This document shows, piece after piece, positions 16,653-25,593 of a stretch of 64,000 bases of DNA. The notes under the pieces were generated by a model that did no database searches, had not been told where the DNA came from, and was given only the letters and a program-made list of their open reading frames with translations. This stretch comes from Halorubrum xinjiangense (GTDB lineage: Archaea; Halobacteriota; Halobacteria; Halobacteriales; Haloferacaceae), in NCBI RefSeq assembly GCF_900102375.1, contig NZ_FNBO01000012.1:48190-112189 (forward strand), given 5' to 3'. Numbering within the stretch: the stretch's first letter is position 1; the number at the start of each line of letters is the position of its first letter. The position numbers and the translations under genes are program-made.

Positions 16653-18941
16653 ATGTCACGCCAGTCCGCTCCGGCCTCGTCCCCGCCGGAGACCAGACGC
16701 GATGTCGTCACGGAAACGCTCCACGGGGTCGACGTCGACGATCCGTACCGATGGCTCGAAGGCGACGACGCGGCGGTCGGCGAGTGGGTCGACGCGCAGA
16801 ACGCCCACGTCGACGACGCCCTCGACGACGGGCTCCGCGACCGGCTCCGGCCGCGCTTCGAGGACCTCGTCGAGGTGGCCGATTACGGCCCGATAGCCGT
16901 CCGCGAGGGGTGGTACTTCGCGACGGTCCGCGAGCCGGGCGCCGACCACGCCCGGCTCGTCGTGCGCGGCGCGCCGGACGGCGCGGACCGCGTCCTCGTC
17001 GACCCGAACGCGTGGGCGGCGAACCGCGACGACGACCGCCCGCCGCGGTCGATGGCGTGGTACGTCCCGTCCCACGACGGCGAGCGCGTCGCGGTCGGCG
17101 TCACCGAGGGCGGCGACGAGAACTACGACGTGCGGGTGCTCTCCGTGCCCGAACCGAGCGCGGAGCGACCGGAATCGGGCGGGGCCGAATTGGAATCGGA
17201 CGGGGATGAATCGGACTCTGACGCGGCAGCGGGCTACGGCTCGGGCGTCGAGGAGGTCGCGGTCCTCCCCGAGCGCGGCCGCGTCAACGCCGGGAGCCTC
17301 GCGTGGGACGCGGACGGCGAGGGGTTCGTCTACGTCGCCACCGGCGGCGCGGCCGACGGCGCGCAGATGGACAAGGAGATCCGCCGGTTCCGGCTCGCGG
17401 ACGGCCCCGACGAGGAGGAGGTCCTCCTCGAACACGACGACCAGCACGTCTGGCCCCGGGTGACCGTCGACCCCGACTCGGGCCTGCTCGCCGTCGCCTT
17501 CTCCGAGATGGTGGGCGGCACCGAGTGGTACGTCCGCGTCGACGGCGACCTCCGGCCGGTCCTGACGGAGGCCGACGCCGAGACGTCGGTCCGGTTCCAC
17601 GGCGGGACGGCGTTCGTCTCGACCGACCACGGCGCGCCGCGGCGGCGGCTGCTCGCCTGCTCGGTCGACCGCTTCCGCGAGGGCGACCTCTCGTTCGAGG
17701 AGTGCCGGGAGCTGCTCCCCGGGGGCGAGGGGATCATCCAGTCTGTCGTGCCGACCCCCGGGCGGCTCCTCGTCCACCGCCAGCGGGACGCGCACTCCCG
17801 GCTCTCGGTCCACGACCGCGACGGGACGCACCTGCGCGACGTGTCGCTGCCGTCGTACTGCTCCGTCACGTGGCTCTCCGGGAACCGCGACGCGCCCGAG
17901 GCGTTCTTCGGGCTCACCGGCTTCGATCGGCCGCCGGCGGTCCGCGGGCTCGACCTCGACGCCGAATCGGGAGTCGGGGGCGACGGGCGCGGCGGCGACG
18001 GCGAAGCGGCTGGTGAGGCGACCGAGTTCGCGTCGACGGAACTCGACTCGGTCGACCTGCCCGTCCCCGACGACCTCGTCGTCGAACAGCGGTTCGTCGA
18101 CTCGACGGACGGCGCCGAGGTGCCGGTGTTCGTCTGCTATCGCGAGGACGTCGCGGTCGACGGCCCGCGTCCGACCCTCCTCTACGGCTACGGCGGGTTC
18201 CGGAACAGCATCACGCCCTCGTTCGGGCGGTTCCGGCTGCCGTTCCTCGCGGACGGCGGCGCGTTCGCGGCGGTGTGCGCCCGCGGCGGCTACGAGTACG
18301 GCGAGCCGTGGCACGAGGCCGGCATGCTGGCCGACAAGCAGCACACCTTCGACGACTTCATTGCGGCCGGCGAGGCGCTCTGCGGGTCGGGACTCACCGA
18401 CACCGACCACCTGGCCGTCGCCGGCGGGTCGAACGGCGGGCTCTCGGTCGGCGCGGTCGTCACCCAGCGCCCGGACCTGTGGGCAGCCGCGCAGTGCGCG
18501 GTCCCGCTGCTCGACATGCTCCGGTTCCACCGCTTCCTGCTCGGCGAGTCGTGGACGACAGAGTACGGACACCCGGAGGACCCGGAGGCGTTCGAGTACC
18601 TCCGCGACTACTCGCCGTACCACAACGTCGACCCCGAGGCGACGCACCCGCCCGTCTACTTCACCACGGCCGCGAGCGACACGCGCGTCCACCCCTCGCA
18701 CGCCCGGAAGATGACCGCGCGGCTCCAGAACGAGGCCGACGGCGGCCCGTTCCTGCTGCGGACCAAAGGCGAGACCGGCCACGGCGTCGGCAAGCCGACA
18801 TCGATGATCGTCGACGAGCAGACGGACTCGTGGGCGTTCCTGTACCAGCAGCTTGGGATCGAGGTCGGTGGCGGGGAGGGCGACTCCGGCGGCGACCGCG
18901 ACGTCGACGGCGAGGCCGGCGGCGACCGCGACGGCGCCTGA
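16653..18941 (+). CDS. Prolyl oligopeptidase family S9A serine peptidase
   Basis: Cytosolic peptidase (762 aa) cleaving short peptides, preferentially after proline in the family. The N-terminal RDVVTETLHGVDVDDPYRWLE is the typical opening. A beta-propeller region follows and then the alpha/beta hydrolase domain. The catalytic triad is visible: Ser593 in GGSNGGLS, Asp676 in ASDTRVHP and His710 in ETGHGVG. The conserved LLYGYGGF and CARGGYEYGEPWH are present. Two acidic, glycine-rich inserts (about 170-195 and 432-450) are likely surface loops adapted to high salt. No signal peptide. The ATG at 16653 is chosen because the homologous region starts soon after; a start at 16590 adds a basic leader. 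It ends 1 nt from the convergent phosphoesterase. Confidence 0.93.
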   Translation: MSRQSAPASSPPETRRDVVTETLHGVDVDDPYRWLEGDDAAVGEWVDAQNAHVDDALDDGLRDRLRPRFEDLVEVADYGPIAVREGWYFATVREPGADHARLVVRGAPDGADRVLVDPNAWAANRDDDRPPRSMAWYVPSHDGERVAVGVTEGGDENYDVRVLSVPEPSAERPESGGAELESDGDESDSDAAAGYGSGVEEVAVLPERGRVNAGSLAWDADGEGFVYVATGGAADGAQMDKEIRRFRLADGPDEEEVLLEHDDQHVWPRVTVDPDSGLLAVAFSEMVGGTEWYVRVDGDLRPVLTEADAETSVRFHGGTAFVSTDHGAPRRRLLACSVDRFREGDLSFEECRELLPGGEGIIQSVVPTPGRLLVHRQRDAHSRLSVHDRDGTHLRDVSLPSYCSVTWLSGNRDAPEAFFGLTGFDRPPAVRGLDLDAESGVGGDGRGGDGEAAGEATEFASTELDSVDLPVPDDLVVEQRFVDSTDGAEVPVFVCYREDVAVDGPRPTLLYGYGGFRNSITPSFGRFRLPFLADGGAFAAVCARGGYEYGEPWHEAGMLADKQHTFDDFIAAGEALCGSGLTDTDHLAVAGGSNGGLSVGAVVTQRPDLWAAAQCAVPLLDMLRFHRFLLGESWTTEYGHPEDPEAFEYLRDYSPYHNVDPEATHPPVYFTTAASDTRVHPSHARKMTARLQNEADGGPFLLRTKGETGHGVGKPTSMIVDEQTDSWAFLYQQLGIEVGGGEGDSGGDRDVDGEAGGDRDGA

Positions 18942-18942
18942 G

Positions 18943-19623
18943 CTACTCGCCCTCGTAGAGGCGCTCGGCGGTCAGTTCGGGGAGGTCGGCCTCGCGGACC
19001 GCTTCCGCGACGCGGTCGACGTCGTACTCCACGCGACGGGTTTCGACCGCGTCGGTCCCGTCGGCCGTCGTGTCGAGGACCGCGTAGCCCGCCCGCGGGT
19101 CGCCGTCGCGCGGCTGGCCGACGCTGCCCGGGTTACAGACGAACCCGCCGGCCACCGCGCGACACCCCTGAACGTGGGTGTGGCCGAGGACGATGCCGTC
19201 GTACTCGCCCATGTGGCGGTCGAGGTTGGGGAACTCCTCCGGGTAGACGTAGGCGTCCTCGCGCTCGGCGGCGGGATGGGAGTGAACGAGGAGGTATCGG
19301 TCGCCCGCGAACGTCTCCGCGCGCGGGAGGTCGCCGATCCACTCGCGCTGGTTGTCCGAGAGGGACGCCTTCGCGTGTTCGAGCCCGGCCTCGGCCATCC
19401 GGTTGGCGCGGTAGCGCTCCGGGGTCTCGACGGTCCGGTCGTGGTTCCCGCGGACCGTCGCGGCCGCGATGTCGCGCACGCGCTCGACGCACTCGGCGGG
19501 CCACGGGTTGTAGCCGACCACGTCGCCCGCGCAGTAGATCCGGTCGACGGCGGGCATGTCGTCGAGTACGGTCTCCAGCGCGGGGAAGTTCGCGTGGACG
19601 TCCGAGATGAGGCCGATCTTCAT
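18943..19623 (-). CDS. Metallophosphoesterase (YfcE/MJ0936 type)
   Basis: Calcineurin-like phosphoesterase of 226 aa with all five metal-site blocks: SDVHAN (residue 7), GDVVGY (about 33), GNHD (about 60), the H-S-H region (about 113-115) and GHTH (about 146). The short one-domain form resembles MJ0936/YfcE phosphodiesterases, which use Mn2+ or Ni2+ in vitro; the natural substrate is unknown. The first ATG directly precedes the conserved KIGLISDVH, so the start is well fixed. Repeat copy B begins about 90 nt upstream. Confidence 0.92.
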   Translation of the reverse strand: MKIGLISDVHANFPALETVLDDMPAVDRIYCAGDVVGYNPWPAECVERVRDIAAATVRGNHDRTVETPERYRANRMAEAGLEHAKASLSDNQREWIGDLPRAETFAGDRYLLVHSHPAAEREDAYVYPEEFPNLDRHMGEYDGIVLGHTHVQGCRAVAGGFVCNPGSVGQPRDGDPRAGYAVLDTTADGTDAVETRRVEYDVDRVAEAVREADLPELTAERLYEGE

Positions 19624-19712
19624 CGATGTGTGATTCGATCGGCGGGAGGGAATAGGTTGCGGCGAGATGGTTCGTAGGACGGGTGACTGGGTCGTGGGGT
19701 TTCGAGAGTGGG

Positions 19713-20019
19713 TTTAAATATGGATCTGCGGTGGCGCGTGCCTCCGAGTGGCCGCCGAAGGCGGCCGCGAGGAGCGCGCGAGGGAGTCGCGAACGCCCGA
19801 AGGGCGTGAGCGACGAGGCTGGGGAGGCCTGAGGCTGCGGTGCCGTGCGGTGTGGGGTGGGACTCGAAGGGGCAGTCGCGAGGCGGGCGCAGGCGACGTA
19901 AGCACCGCAACGAGGGAGCGGTAGCGACCGAGTGAGGAGCGCAGCGAGCGTGCGCCGCCCTCGCGACTGGGGCTTCGGCGGTGTTCACCGCCGATCCGCA
20001 ATCAGATGTTTATAAATAA
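19713..20019 (-). repeat. Interspersed structured element, copy B
   Basis: Leftward copy of the repeat family, from TTTATAAATAA (20009-20019) to TTTAAATA (19713-19720). The long stem pairs 19951-19969 with 19873-19891, with two mismatched bases caused by a GGGCGG/GGCGGG swap. The 59-nt enclosed arm is in the usual orientation. The constant block near the stem reads CCCCTTCGAGTCCCACC (one change). The variable hairpin is GTCGC with GCGAC, extended by ACGCCC-TTCG-GGCGT. The last helix encloses GGCCGCC-TTC-GGCGGCC. It fills most of the gap between the phosphoesterase and msrA. Confidence 0.82.
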
Positions 20020-20054
20020 TCGACCGAAGCTTCGACGGTATTCCGTACCGACGC

Positions 20055-20594
20055 TTACGCTTTCACTTTCTCGCGGAAGCGCTCGCGGACCTTCTCCACC
20101 TTCGGCTGCGCGTGCATCGTACAGTAGGCGTCGGCCGGGTTCTTCTCGAAGTAGTCTTGGTGTTTCTCCTCGGCGCGGTAGAACGTCTCCAGCGGCTCGA
20201 TCTCGGTGACGACCTCGTCGTCGTAGCCGCCCTCCTCGTCGAGCGCCTCGACGTACCGCTCGACGACGTCGCGCTGCTCGTCGTCGTGGGAGAGCACGAT
20301 CGACCGGTACTGGCTGCCAACGTCCGGCCCCTGCCGGTTCAGCTGGGTCGGGTCGTGGACCGTGAAGAACACTTCGAGGATGTCCTCATACGAGAGGGCG
20401 TCGGGGTCGTACTCGACCTGAACGACCTCCGCGTGGCCGGTGTTGCCGCTACACACCTCGCGGTAGGTGGGGTCGTCGGCGTGGCCGCCGGCGTAGCCGG
20501 AAGTGACGCTCTCGACGCCGTCGAGTTCCTTGAACGCCGCCTCGACGCACCAGAAGCAGCCGCCGCCGACCGTCGCGGTCTCGGTGTTCGTCAT
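20055..20594 (-). CDS. msrA: Peptide-methionine (S)-S-oxide reductase MsrA
   Basis: Repairs oxidised methionine, with reducing power from thioredoxin. 179 aa, with the catalytic GCFWC motif at 12-16 (Cys13 attacks the sulfoxide) and the family blocks VTSGYAGG, GHAEVVQVEYDP, HDPTQLNRQGPD and GSQYRS. The second cysteine in the CSGN block (about 48) is conserved; a C-terminal Cys (AYCTMHAQP) may resolve the disulfide. No MsrB domain is fused. ATTAATATG about 25 nt upstream supports the ATG at 20594. It is flanked on both sides by repeat copies B and C. Confidence 0.96.
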   Translation of the reverse strand: MTNTETATVGGGCFWCVEAAFKELDGVESVTSGYAGGHADDPTYREVCSGNTGHAEVVQVEYDPDALSYEDILEVFFTVHDPTQLNRQGPDVGSQYRSIVLSHDDEQRDVVERYVEALDEEGGYDDEVVTEIEPLETFYRAEEKHQDYFEKNPADAYCTMHAQPKVEKVRERFREKVKA

Positions 20595-20665
20595 GGATGT
20601 CTGTTGGCGGCGCAGACATATTAATCACGCGTGGCGCGAGACGTGAGCGTGGACTGGATCGGCTA

Positions 20666-21028
20666 TTTATAAATGATCGGTGCTGGATCGACGGCGGAGA
20701 CCTCCAAAGCCCCAGCCGCTCGCTTATAAATAGCTGTTGGCGGATCGACGGCGAACGCCTGCAAAGCCCCAGTCGGCGAGGCGGGCGCACGCTCGCTGCG
20801 CTCCTCGCTCAGTCACTCCGTTCCTTCGCTACGGTGCTTACGTCGCCTGCGCCCGCCTCGCCGACTGCCCCTTTGAGTCCCACCCCACCCCGTACCGCCA
20901 GGGACCGCGCCTCACTCCTCCCCAGCCTCGCCGCTCGCTCCCTCCGGTCGCTCGCGGCGTCCCTCGCGCGGTGCTGCTCGGCCGCGGGGCGGCCTCGCAG
21001 GCACGCGCCACCGCGGATCTATTTATAA
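20666..21028 (+). repeat. Interspersed structured element, copy C (tandem 5' module)
   Basis: Rightward copy with a doubled front end. TTTATAAAT (20666) plus about 30 nt and CCAAAGCCCCAGCCG is followed by a second TTATAAATA (20724) with the same spacing to CAAAGCCCCAGTCGG. The long stem CAGTCGGCGAGGCGGGCGCA (20770-20789) pairs perfectly with 20848-20867 around a 58-nt arm. The variable hairpin is CGCCGC with GCGGCG. The closing helix GCGCG...GCACGCGCC surrounds GGCCGC/GCGGCC. It ends with ATTTATAA (21021-21028). Confidence 0.85.
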
Positions 21029-21123
21029 ACAGCAGCCCGTCCGATGCCGGTTCCCGAACGCGTTCGCCCGGCAACCCTGCGCTCGAACGGTAGACCTTTG
21101 CCGCCTCCCGCGTCAGTCCCGGT

Positions 21124-21528
21124 ATGGTCTCGCTGGGACTGGTGGTGGCGCGGTTCAACGACTCCGTCACGGAGCCGATGGCCGAGGCCGCCCGGGAGGC
21201 GGCCGCCGACCGCGACGCCGTCGTCGTCGACGAACTGAACGTGCCGGGCGCGTACGACAGCCCGCTGGCCGCCGACCGACTCGCGCGGCGCGAGGACGTC
21301 GACGCCGTCGCGGTCGTCGGCGCCATCGTCACCGGCGACACCGACCACGACCGCGTCATCGCGAACGCGACCGCCGAGAAGCTCACCGACGTGAGCCTCG
21401 ACCGGGACACCCCGGTCGCCTTCGGCGTGAGCGGCCCGGGGATGTCCGGCGCGGAGGCGCGCGAGCGGATCGACAAGGGCGCGGACGCGGCGGCGGCCGC
21501 GGTCGACCTCGCCGAAGAACTCGACTGA
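21124..21528 (+). CDS. ribH: 6,7-dimethyl-8-ribityllumazine synthase
   Basis: Penultimate enzyme of riboflavin synthesis, condensing the ribityl pyrimidine with dihydroxybutanone phosphate. 134 aa, in the short archaeal form. Family blocks are VVARFNDSVTEPM at the N-terminus, ELNVPGAYDSPLAA, VVGAIVTGDTDHD (the phosphate/active-site loop with Thr-Asp-His) and VAFGVSGPGMS. In archaea it forms pentamers or icosahedra. The ATG at 21124 directly precedes the first beta strand. The aminotransferase gene follows after 27 nt, probably in one transcript. Confidence 0.94.
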   Translation: MVSLGLVVARFNDSVTEPMAEAAREAAADRDAVVVDELNVPGAYDSPLAADRLARREDVDAVAVVGAIVTGDTDHDRVIANATAEKLTDVSLDRDTPVAFGVSGPGMSGAEARERIDKGADAAAAAVDLAEELD

Positions 21529-21555
21529 CAGACACGAGCCGACCACACACGACAC

Positions 21556-22710
21556 ATGAGCGACGCATACGACTTCTCAGAGCGGATCGGACGCGTAGAG
21601 CCCAGCGCGACGCTGGCGATATCGAACCTCGCGGCGGAGAAGGAGGCGGAGGGGGCGGACATCGTCGACCTCTCGGTCGGCGAGCCCGACTTCGACACCC
21701 CGGAGAACGTCGTCGAGGCCGGCAAGGCGGCCCTCGACGCCGGTCACACGGGGTACACCTCCTCGAACGGGGTCCCGGAACTCAAGGAAGCGATCGCGGA
21801 GAAGCTCCGCGGGAACGGCGTCGACGCCGACGCCGACGAGGTGATCGTCACCCCCGGCGGCAAGCAGGCCCTCTACGAGACGTTCCAGACGCTGATCGAC
21901 GGGGGTGACGAGGTCGTCCTGCTGGACCCGGCGTGGGTCTCCTACGAGGCGATGGCGAAGCTCGCCGGCGCCGACCTCTCGCGGGTCGACCTCGCGCCGC
22001 ACGGCTTCCAGCTGGAGCCCGCGCTCGACGAGCTCGCGGAGACGGTTTCGGATAACACCGAGCTACTCGTGGTGAACACCCCGTCGAACCCGACGGGCGC
22101 CGTCTTTTCGGAGGCCGCGCTGGAGGGCGTTCGCGACCTCGCCGTCGAGCACGACGTCGCCGTCATCTCCGACGAGATATACGAGCGTATCGTCTACGAC
22201 ACCGACCACGTCTCGCTCGCGAGCCTCGACGGGATGGCCGACCGCACGATAACGATCAACGGCTTCTCGAAGGCGTACTCGATGACCGGCTGGCGGCTCG
22301 GCTACCTCCACGCGACCGACGAGTTCGTCGGCGAGGCGGGGAAGCTCCACTCCCACTCCGTCTCCTGCGCGACGAACTTCGTCCAGCGCGCGGGGATCGA
22401 GGCGTTAGAGAACACTGAGGACGCGGTCGAGGAGATGCGCGACGCCTTCGCCGACCGCCGCGACCTCCTCGTCGACCTGTTCGACGAGCACGGCGTCGAC
22501 GTCGACGTCGGCGACGGCGCCTTCTACATGATGATCCCGGTCGACGACGACGACCAGGCGTGGTGCGAGGCGGCCATCGAGGAGGCCGCGGTCGCCTGCG
22601 TCCCCGGCAGCGCGTTCAACGCCCCCGGCTACGCGCGTATCTCCTACGCCGCGAGCGAGGAGCGCCTGCGCGAGGCGGTCGACCGACTCGTCTCAAACGA
22701 CCTCTTATAA
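21556..22710 (+). CDS. Class I PLP-dependent aminotransferase (aspartate aminotransferase-like)
   Basis: Transfers amino groups between amino acids and 2-oxo acids using PLP. 384 aa, fold type I, subgroup I-gamma like archaeal and Thermus AspAT. Visible are SVGEPDFDTPENV, VTPGGKQALYETF, NTPSNPTGAVFS (the substrate/PLP Asn), ISDEIYERIVYD (Asp/Tyr) and the Schiff-base lysine in INGFSKAYSMTGWRLGY, with the arginine for the substrate carboxylate near the C-terminus (YARISYAAS). Preference for aspartate is inferred. Probably co-transcribed with ribH. Confidence 0.94.
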   Translation: MSDAYDFSERIGRVEPSATLAISNLAAEKEAEGADIVDLSVGEPDFDTPENVVEAGKAALDAGHTGYTSSNGVPELKEAIAEKLRGNGVDADADEVIVTPGGKQALYETFQTLIDGGDEVVLLDPAWVSYEAMAKLAGADLSRVDLAPHGFQLEPALDELAETVSDNTELLVVNTPSNPTGAVFSEAALEGVRDLAVEHDVAVISDEIYERIVYDTDHVSLASLDGMADRTITINGFSKAYSMTGWRLGYLHATDEFVGEAGKLHSHSVSCATNFVQRAGIEALENTEDAVEEMRDAFADRRDLLVDLFDEHGVDVDVGDGAFYMMIPVDDDDQAWCEAAIEEAAVACVPGSAFNAPGYARISYAASEERLREAVDRLVSNDLL

Positions 22711-22820
22711 ACGGGGGACCCGCTCCGAGCGATAACCCGATCGGTGACCGGATCGGCGGATACCGGCAATCTGCGGTGTGCTTTTATCACTCCCCTTCGA
22801 AATTTCAACTTGGTGGTACG

Positions 22821-23333
22821 ATGTACGACCAGATACTGTATCCGACGGACGGAAGCGCCGGCTCGGAGGCGGCGGCGGCACACGTGGGGGCGCTCGCGTC
22901 TGCGTTCGACGCGACCGTACACGTCCTGCACGTGATCGACACCCGCGGGGGCGGGCTCGGGGTGAGCGGCGCGTTCCTCGACGAGGAGAGTCAGGCGATG
23001 AGCGGGCGGTCCCCCAACGAGGGGTACATCGGCAGACACGAGGATGCCCCCGACTCCGACGAGATCGAGGAGGAGCTTACCGCCAACGCGACAGAGCTCA
23101 TCGAGGCTTCGGCCGGCTCGGCCGACGGGATCGACCTGACGACCGCCGTCGAGATGGGGACACCGCACGAGGTGATACTGCGGTACGCCGACGACCACGA
23201 CGTCGGCCTTCTGGTGATGGGGACCCACGGTCGGACCGGTGTCGAGCGCTACCTGCTCGGCAGCGTCACGGAGAAAGTGGTGCGGCTCTCGGACGCGCCG
23301 GTGGTGACGGTGCGGGCCGACGAGAGCGAGTGA
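22821..23333 (+). CDS. Universal stress protein (UspA family)
   Basis: Single Usp domain, 170 aa, cytosolic. The N-terminal YDQILYPTDGSAGSE and the C-terminal ATP-binding loop MGTHGRTGVERYLLGSVTEK (G-2x-G-9x-G-S/T) indicate an ATP-binding member. A 25-30 residue insert with GRSPNEGYIGRHEDAPDSDE sits between beta strands 2 and 3. TTTTATCA is 32-40 nt upstream, allowing a short leader. Its role is general stress; no partner is evident. Confidence 0.9.
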   Translation: MYDQILYPTDGSAGSEAAAAHVGALASAFDATVHVLHVIDTRGGGLGVSGAFLDEESQAMSGRSPNEGYIGRHEDAPDSDEIEEELTANATELIEASAGSADGIDLTTAVEMGTPHEVILRYADDHDVGLLVMGTHGRTGVERYLLGSVTEKVVRLSDAPVVTVRADESE

Positions 23334-23429
23334 CGGTGCGGGCCGACCGCGAACGACGTCCCCCTCTCGGGCTCGTGACGCGGTGACATCGACCAAAGCA
23401 CATTTTCGGGTCCCAATCGATCGGTGAGT

Positions 23430-23855
23430 ATGGACGAGACCCTCCGCGAGGAGTTGCTCGATCGGGTCACCAGTCGCACGGCGACGATCGGCGCGTCGGT
23501 CCCGGACATGGTCGCCATCGACGGGACCGAGGTCGACCTCTCCGAGTTCATCGTCGAAACGCGCGCCATCGAGACGGTCCCGCCGGAGGTCGATCGGAAG
23601 GTTTCGTCGGTGAAAACGACGCTCCGCGCAGAGCGCGAACGGCGGATAGACCGCCTGAAAGGCGAGAGCGGCGACGCGACCAACGATCCGCTCGACCGCG
23701 AGACAGCCGAGGCGCTCGCGGATGAAATCGTCGGGATTGACCGGGCGCTGAACGCCTTGGACACCATCCGTCACCCTGACTTCGCCGACGAACACCGCTC
23801 CGCGACGCTCGACGGTCACGAGCGCTGGCTCGCCTTCGTCGACGCGGTGCAGTGA
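23430..23855 (+). CDS. Conserved haloarchaeal protein (DUF5788-like)
   Basis: Soluble, mostly alpha-helical protein of 141 aa with blocks such as VPDMVAIDGTEVDLSEFIVE and PEVDRKVSSVKTTLRAERER. From memory this matches the haloarchaeal family DUF5788; no catalytic residues are evident. The ATG at 23430 is preferred over GTG at 23424, because an AT-rich ACATTTT box is about 27 nt upstream and homologues begin MDE. Confidence 0.75.
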   Translation: MDETLREELLDRVTSRTATIGASVPDMVAIDGTEVDLSEFIVETRAIETVPPEVDRKVSSVKTTLRAERERRIDRLKGESGDATNDPLDRETAEALADEIVGIDRALNALDTIRHPDFADEHRSATLDGHERWLAFVDAVQ

Positions 23856-23952
23856 GGGGCGGTCCGACGACCGACGCCTGACGGGGCCGCGGATCGGAGA
23901 CCGACGCTGGCCGTTCCGAAACCCTTACTCCCGGAGCGAAACACCTGAGCGT

Positions 23953-24288
23953 ATGAGCGATACGTCCGAGTCGACGGATGACGCGGGGGAGGCGCCCGAT
24001 GAGGGCGACGACGCCGCGACCGCCGTCGACGCCGAGGAGGTCCGGCACGTCGCGGATCTGGCCCGGGTACGGCTCGCCGACGACGAGGTCGACGAGTTCG
24101 CGGCGCAGTTCGGCGACATCTTAGAGTACTTCGAGGCGCTCGACGAGGTCCCCGAGACCGAGCGCGAGGAGGAACTGGTCAACGTGATGCGCCCCGACGA
24201 GGTCGAGGCGGGGCTCTCACAGGAGGCGGCGCTCGCGAACGCCGAGGAGACGGAGGACGGCTTCTTCGTCGGGCCGAAGGTGTCGTAG
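23953..24288 (+). CDS. gatC: Asp-tRNA(Asn)/Glu-tRNA(Gln) amidotransferase subunit C
   Basis: Small stabilising subunit (111 aa) of GatCAB, which amidates misacylated Asp-tRNA(Asn), and possibly Glu-tRNA(Gln). An acidic 27-residue haloarchaeal N-terminal tail is followed by the GatC core: VRHVADLARVRLADDEVDEF, then FGDILEYFEALDEVP, VMRPDEV and the end TEDGFFVGPKVS. gatA begins on the next base, so translation is coupled. gatB is not in the window; it is commonly unlinked in haloarchaea. Confidence 0.93.
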   Translation: MSDTSESTDDAGEAPDEGDDAATAVDAEEVRHVADLARVRLADDEVDEFAAQFGDILEYFEALDEVPETEREEELVNVMRPDEVEAGLSQEAALANAEETEDGFFVGPKVS

Positions 24289-25593
24289 ATGGCGGCCGAC
24301 ATCAACGCCTTCGTGACGGAGGAGACGATTGAGGGCGACGCGGACGCCGACGGTCCCCTCGCGGACGCGACCGTCGCGGTGAAGGACAACATCTCCACCG
24401 AGGGGATCCGGACCACCTGCGGCTCGGAGATGCTCGCCGACTACGTCCCCCCGTACTCCGCGACCGTGGTCGACCGCCTGACCGACGCGGGCGCGACGGT
24501 CGTCGGCAAGACGAACATGGACGAGTTCGGGATGGGGACGACGACCGAGACCTCCGCGTTCGGTCCCACGCGGAATCCGGCCGACACCGACCGCGTCCCG
24601 GGCGGCTCCTCCGGGGGCTCCGCGGCCGCGGTCGCGGCGGGCGAGGCCGACGTCGCGCTCGGCTCCGACACGGGCGGCTCGGTTCGGTGTCCGGCCGCGT
24701 TCTGCGGCGTCGTCGGGATCAAGCCAACCTACGGGCTCGTCTCCCGCTACGGACTGATCGCGTACGCGAACTCGCTCGAACAGATCGGGCCGATCGCGGG
24801 CACCGTCGAGGAGGCGGCCGCCGCGCTCGACGTCATCGCCGGCGCCGACCCCAACGACGGGACGACCCGCGACCTCGCGGACGTCGAGGGCGCGGACCCC
24901 GACGCGAGCTACGCCGCGGCCGCCGACGGCGACGTGGCGGGGCTGACGGTCGGCGTTCCCGCCGAGCTGTTCGACGGCGCCGACGAGCGCGTCGTCGAGA
25001 CGGTCGAGGCCGCGATCGCCGACCTCGAGGCGCAGGGCGCCGAGACGACCGAGATTTCCCTGCCCTCCGTCGAGCACGCGGTCCAGGCGTACTACGTGAT
25101 CGCGATGGCGGAGGCCTCCTCGAACCTCGCGCGCTTCGACGGCGTGCGGTACGGCCACCGAAGCGACGCCGACGGCAACTGGAACGAGTCGTTCGCGGAG
25201 ACGCGCGAGGAGGGGTTCGGCGCGGAGGTCAAACGCCGGATCCTGCTCGGCACGTACGCGCTCTCGGCCGGCTACCACGACAAGTACTACGAGAAGGCGC
25301 AGGACGCCCGCGCGTGGGTCCGGCAGGACTTCGAGGACGCCTTCGAGAGCGTGGACGTGATCGCCTCGCCGACGATGCCGGTCCTCCCCTTCGAGCTCGG
25401 CGAGAGCCTCGACAACCCGCTGCGGATGTACCTCGCGGACGCGAACACGACGCCGGTGAACCTCGCGAATCTCCCCGCGATATCGGTACCCGCCGGCGAG
25501 GCCGACGGGCTCCCCGTTGGGCTCCAGCTCGTCGGGCCGAAGTTCGGCGAGGAGACGATCGTCCGCGCCGCGAGCGCGGTCGAAGAGCGATGA
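24289..25593 (+). CDS. gatA: Asp-tRNA(Asn)/Glu-tRNA(Gln) amidotransferase subunit A
   Basis: Glutaminase subunit of GatCAB (434 aa), an amidase-signature enzyme that releases ammonia from glutamine and passes it to GatB. The catalytic Ser-cisSer-Lys triad is visible: Lys in VAVKDNIST (about 29), cis-Ser in GGSSGGSAAA (about 105) and the nucleophile in GSDTGGSVRCPAAFCG (about 129). The C-terminal part (SPTMPVLPFELGE, NTTPVNLANLPAISVP) is typical. It is about 40-50 aa shorter than bacterial GatA because the N-terminal helices are trimmed, as in other haloarchaea. It overlaps the next gene by 4 nt. Confidence 0.95.
   Translation: MAADINAFVTEETIEGDADADGPLADATVAVKDNISTEGIRTTCGSEMLADYVPPYSATVVDRLTDAGATVVGKTNMDEFGMGTTTETSAFGPTRNPADTDRVPGGSSGGSAAAVAAGEADVALGSDTGGSVRCPAAFCGVVGIKPTYGLVSRYGLIAYANSLEQIGPIAGTVEEAAAALDVIAGADPNDGTTRDLADVEGADPDASYAAAADGDVAGLTVGVPAELFDGADERVVETVEAAIADLEAQGAETTEISLPSVEHAVQAYYVIAMAEASSNLARFDGVRYGHRSDADGNWNESFAETREEGFGAEVKRRILLGTYALSAGYHDKYYEKAQDARAWVRQDFEDAFESVDVIASPTMPVLPFELGESLDNPLRMYLADANTTPVNLANLPAISVPAGEADGLPVGLQLVGPKFGEETIVRAASAVEER

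Noticed and set aside
16656..18782. Leftward 708-codon frame opposite the prolyl oligopeptidase
   Set aside because: The sense gene has a full catalytic triad; the opposite frame has no start context, TATA box or recognisable domain.
24687..25589. Upstream extension of the DUF5797-like gene into gatA
   Set aside because: The extension is an arginine-rich out-of-frame translation of gatA; the ATG overlapping the gatA stop is the natural start.
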